This document shows positions 1-5,403 of a stretch of DNA of 5,403 nucleotides, one piece after another (within the stretch, counting starts at the first letter, position 1; the number at the start of each line of letters is the position of its first letter). The notes below the pieces were generated by a model. That model was not told where the DNA came from, made no database searches, and was given only the letters and a program-made list of their open reading frames with translations. The position numbers and the translations under genes were made by a program. The DNA lies in the NCBI GenBank assembly GCA_913057845.1, contig CAJXPC010000141.1, forward strand, positions 1 to 5,403, given 5' to 3'. This DNA is from an uncultured Pseudomonadota bacterium. GTDB lineage: Bacteria; Pseudomonadota; Gammaproteobacteria; Burkholderiales; Eutrophovitaceae.

Positions 1-48
1 CGAGATGTAGAGAGGTCTCGTGGGCTCGGAGATGTGTATAAGAGACAG
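1..48 (+). other. Residual Illumina Nextera i7 adapter (not biological)
   Basis: This is synthetic library sequence. Bases 1-6 (CGAGAT) match the last six bases of the P7 flow-cell oligo. Bases 7-14 (GTAGAGAG) are an i7 index, the reverse complement of CTCTCTAC, which I recall as Nextera N707. Bases 15-29 (GTCTCGTGGGCTCGG) are the Nextera read-2 primer segment. Bases 30-48 (AGATGTGTATAAGAGACAG) are the 19-base Tn5 mosaic end. The same 48 bases occur as the exact reverse complement at 5356-5403. The block should be trimmed and not annotated as a transposon end. Genuine sequence starts at base 49. Confidence 0.98.
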
Positions 49-252
49 CCCATATTCTGTTGGCATGGTAATACCCAGCCAACCAGACTCCGCCATCGCC
101 GCGTGAAACTCTGAAGGAAACTCGTTCTTTTGATCTTTTTCTAACCAAAAATCATCGTCGAATCGATCACAGATCACCTGTACCGACGTCGCAATTTGTT
201 CTCTCTCAGCGTTCGGCTCAATTCCAGCAGGAAGATTCGACTGCCTCAACAT
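49..252 (-). CDS. Acyl-CoA dehydrogenase, N-terminal fragment (3' end off the contig)
   Basis: Acyl-CoA dehydrogenases are FAD enzymes that introduce the alpha,beta double bond into acyl-CoA thioesters in fatty-acid, branched-chain or related catabolism. Only the first 68 codons are present; a full-length enzyme is usually about 380-400 residues. The visible part is the start of the N-terminal helical domain. Residues 28-40 (CDRFDDDFWLEKD) and 45-68 (FPSEFHAAMAESGWLGI followed by TMPTEYG) match the family pattern of an acidic D-D-x-W helix, then F/YP-x-x-F, then GWL..x.P.EYGG. The start is ATG at 250-252. An in-frame TAG lies three codons upstream at 259-261, so no earlier start is possible, and a G-rich ribosome-binding site precedes the ATG. 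It begins 44 bases after the serS stop on the same strand. The catalytic base and FAD-binding C-terminal parts are missing, so substrate class cannot be told. The frame stays open through the adapter to base 1, so a naive translation adds an artificial tail. The family call is fairly secure; the substrate is unknown. Confidence 0.85.
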
Positions 253-255
253 TTG

Positions 256-266
256 CCCCTACCCCC
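256..266 (-). promoter_or_regulatory. Ribosome-binding site of the acyl-CoA dehydrogenase gene
   Basis: Read on the minus strand this is GGGGGTAGGGG, followed by CAA and then the ATG. The distal GGGGG sits 9 bases from the start and the proximal AGGGG only 3 bases away, so the distal half has the better spacing. The TAG inside it is an in-frame stop, which fixes the start codon at 252. The same bases contain a match to the FtsK orienting motif, listed separately. Confidence 0.5.
257..264 (-). promoter_or_regulatory. Exact match to the FtsK orienting sequence (KOPS) GGGNAGGG
   Basis: The minus strand reads GGGTAGGG, which fits the E. coli KOPS consensus GGGNAGGG. The FtsK encoded in this window keeps the gamma-domain residues that read KOPS in E. 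coli, so the same motif may be used in this organism. One such site is close to what chance gives in about 5 kb searched on both strands (seven fixed bases), and it overlaps the ribosome-binding site of the downstream gene. Function as a KOPS is therefore only a possibility. Confidence 0.2.
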
Positions 267-296
267 AGCTAATAAAAAACCGAGAAATCTCATGAG

Positions 297-1589
297 TTAA
301 CGCGGTTCAATGACCTCAACCCCACCCATGTAAGCTTTGAGCACCTGAGGTATCTCAACCGAGCCATCTTGACGCTGATAATTCTCAAGCACAGCAATTA
401 AAGTACGGCCAACAGCCAGGCCGGAACCATTTAATGTGTGGACGAATTCGGTCTTTGCTTGCCCAACTCTAAAACGTGTTTGCATGCGTCTCGCTTGAAA
501 GGCTTCAAAGTTACTACACGATGATATCTCTCGATACGCATTTTGACCGGGCAACCAAACTTCTATGTCATACGTCTTCGTTGAGGAAAACCCCATATCT
601 CCGGTGCACAGGGTGACAGTCCGAAAGGGTAGGTCGAGATCAACAAGGATCGACTCTGCATGGCCCGTCAACGCTTCGAGTTGATCATACGAGTGATCTG
701 GATGCGAAAATTGCACGAGCTCAACTTTATCAAATTGATGTTGCCGAATCATTCCGCGCGTATCTCTGCCGTATGAGCCTGCCTCTGAGCGAAAGCACGG
801 CGTATGACAGACAAACTTCGTAGGCAGGTCATCTGCATTTAGGATTTCTCCACGGTAAATATTCGTCACAGGAACCTCAGCGGTCGGAATGAGGTAGAAC
901 TTTTGCTCATCTGTGAGTGGTATGGCAAATAAGTCCTCCTCAAACTTAGGCAATTGCCCAGTACCAAATAAGGAATCAGCATTCACTAGGTAAGGTGTGT
1001 ACACCTCGGTATAGCCGTGTCTCCGCGTGTGCGTATCCAGCATGTACTGCGCAATAGCACGATGTAAGCGCGCCATCTCACCCATCATGATCGAGAACCG
1101 AGATCCAGTAATTTTTGTGGCTCGCTCAAAATCGAGCATACCTAGTTTTTCCCCGATATCGACATGATCCTGAGGTTCAAAATCATACGAACGTGGAACA
1201 CCAACTTTCTTCACCTCAACATTGTCCTCTTCAGACTTCCCGATAGGCACAGAGTCGTTGGGCATATTAGGAATGCCAGAGAGCAAATCGCGCATTTTAG
1301 ACTGGAGTTCACTCAACGTATCCTCATTCGACTTCAGGCGGCCAGCAAACTCACTCACCTGACCCATCAGATCGGAAGCCTTTTGATCATCACCATTTTT
1401 TTTCGCGTGGCCTATTTCTCTCGAAATCGTGTTACGTTGCGCTTGCAAATGTTCGGTATCCGATTGGACCGTTTTTCGAGCTGATTCCAGCGATACAAAC
1501 GCATCCACATCAAGCGTGAAACCACGACGCTCCTTTAATTTGGAGGCGACGTTATGAATATCATTTCTTAGAATTTGTACGTCGAGCAT
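297..1589 (-). CDS. serS: Serine--tRNA ligase (seryl-tRNA synthetase)
   Basis: This cytoplasmic class II aminoacyl-tRNA synthetase attaches serine to tRNA-Ser, and to tRNA-Sec where present, using ATP. It is complete at 430 residues, the same length as the E. coli enzyme. Residues about 28-105 form the charged, heptad-rich antiparallel coiled-coil arm that grips the long variable arm of tRNA-Ser. The catalytic core follows. Motif 1 spans about 154-202 with its proline at 199. The serine-binding TAE is at 236-238. Motif 2 runs 266-286, starting [14 protein letters not shown]. Motif 3 is around 387-404 ([10 protein letters not shown]), with Arg395 contacting ATP. No key residue is missing. The ATG at 1587-1589 gives the normal N-terminus [10 protein letters not shown] and has Shine-Dalgarno sequences just upstream. 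The gene ends in TAA at 297-299 and lies 32 bases downstream of rarA on the same strand, the arrangement seen in enterobacteria. A promoter of its own may lie inside rarA but none could be supported. Confidence 0.99.
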   Translation of the reverse strand: MLDVQILRNDIHNVASKLKERRGFTLDVDAFVSLESARKTVQSDTEHLQAQRNTISREIGHAKKNGDDQKASDLMGQVSEFAGRLKSNEDTLSELQSKMRDLLSGIPNMPNDSVPIGKSEEDNVEVKKVGVPRSYDFEPQDHVDIGEKLGMLDFERATKITGSRFSIMMGEMARLHRAIAQYMLDTHTRRHGYTEVYTPYLVNADSLFGTGQLPKFEEDLFAIPLTDEQKFYLIPTAEVPVTNIYRGEILNADDLPTKFVCHTPCFRSEAGSYGRDTRGMIRQHQFDKVELVQFSHPDHSYDQLEALTGHAESILVDLDLPFRTVTLCTGDMGFSSTKTYDIEVWLPGQNAYREISSCSNFEAFQARRMQTRFRVGQAKTEFVHTLNGSGLAVGRTLIAVLENYQRQDGSVEIPQVLKAYMGGVEVIEPR

Positions 1590-1593
1590 GTGT

Positions 1594-1604
1594 TCCTAAT
1601 CCTT
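1594..1604 (-). promoter_or_regulatory. Shine-Dalgarno region of serS (two overlapping options)
   Basis: On the minus strand this reads AAGGATTAGGA. The upstream AAGGA (1600-1604) ends 10 bases before the ATG and the downstream AGGA (1594-1597) ends 4 bases before it. Either could pair with 16S rRNA. Together they support the start at 1589. Confidence 0.55.
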
Positions 1605-1621
1605 AAAGTGTCTTAACCCAG

Positions 1622-2920
1622 TTATTTTTTAACACCGCGACTGCTATCCACACGTGCATCCAGTTGTTTTAATCGATCAAGTTTCTCTTTGATCTTAATC
1701 TCCAACCCTCGACTGACGGGTCGATAAAACTGCTCCGGCTCCACACCATCGGGAAAGTACTGTACGTTGGGCACATACCCATCCTGCTCATGATGCGGAT
1801 ACCGATATCCATCCGAGTGACCCAATTCCTTCATGAGCTTTGTGGGTGCATTTCTTAAATGCGTCGGCACCCCACTCGAACCGCGCGCCTGAACAAAAAC
1901 AGAAGCATTATTATAGGCTGTATACACAGCATTGCTCTTGGGCGCGCACGCAAGATACAACACACATTGCGCAAGCGCCAAATCCCCTTCCGGAGAGCCC
2001 AGCCGCTCAAACGCCGAAACCGCGTCTAGCGCGACGGTCAAGGCTCTAGGATCAGCGAGACCTATATCTTCAACCGCCATTCGGATCATGCGTCGCCCAA
2101 TGTAGAGCGGATCAACACCGCCATCGATCATACGCGTTAACCAATATAAGCTCGCGTCGGGTGATGAGCCTCGCACAGACTTATGCAGCGCAGAAATATT
2201 GTCATAGAATGCATCCCCTTGTTTATCAAATAAACGGAATATCCGGGGCAGCGCACTCGTCACAAAATCACCATCAATCACTTCCTGATTCGCATCCCTT
2301 GCGGCAGTGACAACAATTTCCAAGATATTCAGAATTTTTCGGGCATCACCATCCGCATGACTGACGATGAGTGCTTTTGCTGTTTCGTCGACACATCCTG
2401 ACATACCCAAATACATCACGCCGCGTTCAAGCACAACCGACAACGCTGCTTCAGTTAACGATTCAAGCACGTACACCGTTGCTCGTGAGAGCAACGCATT
2501 ATTCACTTCAAATGACGGGTTTTCTGTTGTGGCACCAATAAAAATAAACAACCCACTCTCGACGTGAGGGAGAAATGCATCCTGTTGCGTTTTATTAAAG
2601 CGATGGACTTCATCCACAAACACTAAAGTTTGCTGATCAAACTCTTTTCTATTTTTTTGCGCAACCAAGACCACTTCACGAATATCTTTAACACCCGAGA
2701 GCACAGCAGACAGCTCAACCAGGTTCGCCTCACTGGATCTCGCCAAAATACGAGCGAGTGTCGTTTTACCTACGCCCGGAGGCCCCCACAAAATCATTGA
2801 TTGCAGGTTTCCCGACCGAGCAGCCAACGTCAACGGCTTACCCTCACCAATGAGGTGGGTCTGCCCTACAAATTCGTCGAGCGTCTTTGGTCTTAATTGA
2901 TCCGCCAGTGGTGTGTTCAT
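1622..2920 (-). CDS. rarA: Replication-associated recombination protein A (RarA/MgsA, AAA+ ATPase)
   Basis: RarA is a clamp-loader-like AAA+ ATPase of the MgsA/WRNIP1 family that acts at stalled or damaged replication forks and interacts with SSB. The protein is 432 residues; the E. coli homologue is 447. Walker A is GPPGVGKT at 46-53. Walker B is LVFVDEVHRF at 99-108, with Asp103 and Glu104. Sensor 1 is in GATTENPSF at 129-137, the likely arginine finger is Arg146 in LLSRA, and sensor 2 is Arg194 in DGDARK. The C-terminal MgsA tetramerisation half carries family signatures: FYDNISALHKSVRGSSPDA (238-256), DPLYIGRRM (270-278), LACAPKSNAVYTA (323-335) and VPTHLRNAPTKLMKELG (351-367). The ATG at 2918-2920 gives the expected start, but no clear Shine-Dalgarno is seen within about 15 bases upstream. 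It lies 55 bases after lolA. It is separated from other clamp-loader-like proteins such as DnaX and RuvB by its C-terminal half. The stop is TAA. Confidence 0.98.
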   Translation of the reverse strand: MNTPLADQLRPKTLDEFVGQTHLIGEGKPLTLAARSGNLQSMILWGPPGVGKTTLARILARSSEANLVELSAVLSGVKDIREVVLVAQKNRKEFDQQTLVFVDEVHRFNKTQQDAFLPHVESGLFIFIGATTENPSFEVNNALLSRATVYVLESLTEAALSVVLERGVMYLGMSGCVDETAKALIVSHADGDARKILNILEIVVTAARDANQEVIDGDFVTSALPRIFRLFDKQGDAFYDNISALHKSVRGSSPDASLYWLTRMIDGGVDPLYIGRRMIRMAVEDIGLADPRALTVALDAVSAFERLGSPEGDLALAQCVLYLACAPKSNAVYTAYNNASVFVQARGSSGVPTHLRNAPTKLMKELGHSDGYRYPHHEQDGYVPNVQYFPDGVEPEQFYRPVSRGLEIKIKEKLDRLKQLDARVDSSRGVKK

Positions 2921-2975
2921 AGCTGGATAATCAGCACAGTTAAAAGAGGACGATACAGGCTAATAAAACCACAGC

Positions 2976-3596
2976 CTACTGGGTCACCAGGTCTGCATTC
3001 TCCGGCACTTCAAATCTAAACTCATCCGCCGAAAAATTTGAAGGGACCACGAATTGATCAAATTCAATAACGGTTTGTTGACCAAAATAATCGTAGAGCG
3101 TCATTTTTTGCACCATGGATGACGATAACCCAATTTCGATACGCTCAAACATTCCGCTCTCTTCATAAGGAATCACGCGAACCCAAACAAGCCCACCTTC
3201 TGGGCTCAGCGCCTCTAGACCAAAATAACTGTCGATGTCTTTTGATCCATACAATAAAGCCGCCGGACTCGACCCAAGTGCTCGATCTAGCGACATTTGG
3301 GTCACCTGCCGCAAATCTTTATCGTAAATCCAAAGAAACTCACCATCACCCACCAGTAACTGCTCATACGGCTCAAGATAGTGCCATTTGAACTTTCCGG
3401 GGCGGGCAAACTTAAGATCTCCAGATGATTCTTGCACCAAGACACCCGCATTGTCATAAACACGTTGTATAAAAGTAGCCTGACCTGTAGCCGAGAAACT
3501 AACAAACTTTTGTAATTCTTCAATCCCTCCAGCGAGCACCAAACAAGGCAGCACAGCAATCATCGCGACCAGGAGTCGAATACCTTTAATTCGCAT
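2976..3596 (-). CDS. lolA: Outer-membrane lipoprotein carrier protein LolA
   Basis: LolA is the periplasmic chaperone that takes mature lipoproteins from the inner-membrane LolCDE transporter and hands them to LolB at the outer membrane. The precursor is 206 residues, normal for the family. Residues 1-22 form a Sec signal peptide: Arg2, Lys4 and Arg7, a hydrophobic stretch 8-21, and a probable signal peptidase I cut after VLA at 20-22. The mature part then aligns with my recollection of E. coli LolA without a gap through the first lipid-binding loop. Arg65-Pro66 and Phe69 (ARPGKFKWHY) fall at mature positions 43, 44 and 47, the positions of the functionally important Arg43 and Phe47. Further family marks are DGEFLWIYD (84-92), a Gln at 97 before a Thr, and the C-terminal FRFEVPENADLV (193-204). 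The ATG at 3594-3596 is preceded by ACGGA with 8 bases spacing. It follows ftsK after 26 bases, so co-transcription is likely. Its neighbour relation to ftsK is conserved, without any direct functional link. Confidence 0.97.
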   Translation of the reverse strand: MRIKGIRLLVAMIAVLPCLVLAGGIEELQKFVSFSATGQATFIQRVYDNAGVLVQESSGDLKFARPGKFKWHYLEPYEQLLVGDGEFLWIYDKDLRQVTQMSLDRALGSSPAALLYGSKDIDSYFGLEALSPEGGLVWVRVIPYEESGMFERIEIGLSSSMVQKMTLYDYFGQQTVIEFDQFVVPSNFSADEFRFEVPENADLVTQ

Positions 3597-3622
3597 CGAT
3601 CAATTCCGTTACAAACATGTCA

Positions 3623-5355
3623 TCAATTGACTCGATTAGGTGCTAGGATTTCTCTACTGCCGGAAGAAGACATACTTGACACCAAGCCTGCGACTTCCAT
3701 TTGCTCAACCAACCGGGCTGCCCGGTTATAACCGATCCGTAAATGTCGCTGAACCAACGATATTGACGCGCGCTTATTCTTCAGCACAATCTCTACAGCT
3801 TGATCATAAAGTGGATCGGCTTCAGCATCATCCCCCATACCCGATTCTCCAGAACCATCGCCAGTAACCGGCGCTTCTAGAATGCTCTCAATGTACTGCG
3901 GCTCACCCCGGCTCTTTAGTGCATCCACCACCCGATGAACTTCTTGATCGTCAACAAAGGCACCGTGTATCCGCAGCGGATAGCCACTACCGGGTGGCAA
4001 ATAGAGCATGTCACCCTGACCCAGTAGTTGTTCAGCCCCCATTTGGTCGAGAATCGTTCGGGAGTCCACACGACTGGAAACTTGAAATGCAATCCGTGTA
4101 GGGATATTCGCTTTGATCAACCCGGTAATCACGTCCACCGAAGGTCGCTGCGTTGCAAGGATGAGATGAATACCAGCCGCTCGAGCTTTCTGAGCAAGAC
4201 GCGCGATCAATTCCTCAATTTTTTTCCCTACAACCATAATTAGATCAGCCAACTCATCAATAACCACAACGATGTGCGGCAACTCCTGGAGCGGCTCTGG
4301 CTCCTCAGGATTTAAACTGAATGGATTATCGATTTTCTTATTTGCTTTTTCCGCCTGACGTATCTTCGTATTAAAGCCAGAAAGATTTCTTACACCCAAA
4401 GAAGACATGAGTCGATAACGTCGGTCCATCTCGCCCACACACCAATTCAATGCATGCGCAGCTTTAGGCATTTCAGTAACCACCGGCGCGAGCAAATGAG
4501 GGATTCCCTCATACACAGACAACTCCAGCATCTTGGGGTCAACCAGAATCATTCGAACTTCATTCGGGGTCGACTTGTAGAGTAAGGACAATATCATCGC
4601 GTTAATCGCAACCGACTTACCAGACCCAGTAGTTCCTGCAACCAACAAATGGGGCATCTTCGCGAGATCCGCACACACCGGCACCCCTGAGATATCCTTG
4701 CCCAACGCGATGGCGAGCGGCGAAGGCACATCGGCATAGGTCTGAGATGCAAGGACCTCGGACAAATAAACTACCTGGCGCTTGGTGTTTGGAATTTCGA
4801 GACCCATCGTAGTCTTACCGGGTATCGTTTCAACCACTCGAACACTGATGACAGACAACGATCTTGCCAAATCTCGAGTCAAGTTTATGATCTGACTGCC
4901 TTTCACTCCGATAGCTGGCTCGATTTCGTAACGCGTGATCACTGGGCCAGGTTGCGCAGCCACAACTCTGACTTCAATATTAAAGTCCAGTAGCTTCTTC
5001 TCAATTAATCGGGACGTATACTCAAGCGTATCAGCAGAAATTGACTCGACATCAGGGGGCGGCGTGTCCAAAAGGTTAATCGATGGCAACTCTGAATCCG
5101 GTAAATCTTTAAATAAAGGCTTCTGTTTTTCTTTTTGCGCCCGCTCTGATTGGGCGATCTGTTGCATGGGTTTATCAATACGCAGCGGCTTGGGATCAGT
5201 AAGCGTGGTTTTCTGGCGAACCTCTACTAATCGATCCATCCGTGCTTCTAACGCAATTTCTCCAGCCTTACGGTCTCGCCACGCCTCCCAGCTTTGCCAC
5301 ACATACAACGCGGACCATTCGAGCCAATACCCCATTTTCTCCGACAACACTATCC
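3623..5355 (-). CDS. ftsK: DNA translocase FtsK, 5'-truncated by the contig end
   Basis: FtsK is the septal hexameric motor that pumps chromosome termini and activates XerCD recombination at dif. Present are the end of the membrane-domain boundary, a short linker and the full motor; roughly 180-200 N-terminal residues with the four transmembrane segments are missing. Numbering from the GTG at 5350: linker about 25-100, alpha domain about 100-190, RecA-like beta domain about 190-490 with Walker A GTTGSGKS (239-246), Walker [11 protein letters not shown] (361-370, Asp365 and Glu366) and LATQRPS (398-404). The gamma winged helix is at 512-572, with Asn542, Arg546 and Glu549 in [15 protein letters not shown] matching E. 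coli Asn1296, Arg1300 and Glu1303, which read KOPS. The GTG at 5350 is not a credible start: the reading frame is open to the insert edge, LSEKMGYW resembles the E. coli segment after the last membrane helix, and the only upstream stop (TAA at 5363-5365) is adapter. It ends in TGA at 3623-3625. SpoIIIE is excluded by context and similarity. Confidence 0.98.
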
Positions 5356-5403
5356 CTGTCTCTTATACACATCTCCGAGCCCACGAGACCTCTCTACATC
5401 TCG
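5356..5403 (-). other. Residual Illumina Nextera i7 adapter, inverted copy (not biological)
   Basis: This is the exact reverse complement of bases 1-48. The Tn5 mosaic end (CTGTCTCTTATACACATCT) is at 5356-5374, the read-2 primer segment at 5375-5389, the index CTCTCTAC at 5390-5397 and the P7 remnant ATCTCG at 5398-5403. It introduces a false in-frame TAA at 5363-5365 upstream of the ftsK fragment. Genuine sequence ends at base 5355. Confidence 0.98.

Noticed and set aside
274..291. Intrinsic terminator after serS
   Set aside because: On the minus strand GAGATTTCTC is followed by GG and six T's. The stem is only 3-4 base pairs with a 2-4 base loop and is AT-rich, so it is too weak to call. 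It could act as a minor attenuation site at most.
1164..1484. Plus-strand open frame of 106 codons inside serS
   Set aside because: It lies wholly antisense to an intact, motif-complete serS gene and has no recognisable domain.
2958..2976. Hairpin in the lolA-rarA spacer (GGCT...AGCC)
   Set aside because: Four base pairs around an 11-base loop with no T-tract is not distinguishable from chance.
3302..3559. Minus-strand open frame of 85 codons inside lolA
   Set aside because: It is an alternative frame of lolA. The lolA frame carries a signal peptide and all family motifs, and this one matches nothing I recognise.
3531..3596. Lipoprotein signal in LolA because of Cys18
   Set aside because: The residues before Cys18 are Val-Leu-Pro, and proline at -1 does not fit a lipobox. 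LolA is a soluble periplasmic protein, and the VLA site at 20-22 is a normal signal peptidase I site.
3640..4243. Plus-strand open frames antisense to ftsK (3640-3867, 3919-4101, 4028-4243)
   Set aside because: They are shadows of the conserved beta and gamma domains of FtsK. They overlap one another, are short and have no ribosome-binding signals worth noting.
49..5355. CRISPR array, tRNA/rRNA genes, riboswitch, defence or toxin-antitoxin genes
   Set aside because: Coding sequence fills nearly the whole insert and the four gaps are 26-55 bases. I saw no direct-repeat array, tRNA-like cloverleaf or extra small gene in them.
1..5403. Transposon or integrated element bounded by 48-base perfect inverted repeats
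   Set aside because: The repeats are Nextera adapter including an index and P7 sequence. The enclosed genes are core housekeeping genes in their usual order, and no transposase or target-site duplication is present.

Overview
The window is an assembled contig carrying ordinary gammaproteobacterial housekeeping DNA, with sequencing-library adapter left on both ends. Bases 1-48 and 5356-5403 are the same Illumina Nextera i7-side adapter in opposite orientation: the end of P7, an 8-base index, the read-2 primer segment and the 19-base Tn5 mosaic end. The biological insert is therefore 49-5355. Both outermost genes are cut by the contig ends and not by any biological event.

All five genes lie on the minus strand, so transcription runs from right to left. 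In that order they are ftsK (3623-5355, 5' end missing), lolA (2976-3596), rarA (1622-2920), serS (297-1589) and the first 68 codons of an acyl-CoA dehydrogenase gene (49-252, 3' end missing). The gaps are 26, 55, 32 and 44 bases. No convincing promoter or strong terminator is visible in any of them, so the block could be one transcript, although internal promoters inside coding sequence cannot be excluded. No stretch of 300 bases lacks a gene.

The order ftsK-lolA-rarA-serS is a classic conserved gammaproteobacterial arrangement, also found in Escherichia coli. The proteins resemble E. coli and Pseudomonas homologues closely over their whole length, which supports a gammaproteobacterium. The genus cannot be read from this sequence. 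In Pseudomonas, as I recall it, crcB sits between rarA and serS; here those two genes are directly adjacent, and serS is followed by a fatty-acid-oxidation type gene.

The genes share a neighbourhood more than a pathway. FtsK pumps chromosome termini through the closing septum. LolA carries outer-membrane lipoproteins across the periplasm. RarA acts at stalled replication forks. SerRS charges tRNA-Ser. The acyl-CoA dehydrogenase would oxidise an acyl-CoA thioester.

I looked for mobile elements, CRISPR arrays, RNA genes, defence genes and unexplained repeats on both strands and found none. I do not see a previously undescribed system here. The most useful observations are the adapter contamination, what it does to the two terminal gene models, and the partial acyl-CoA dehydrogenase, which is easy to miss because it has no natural stop codon.
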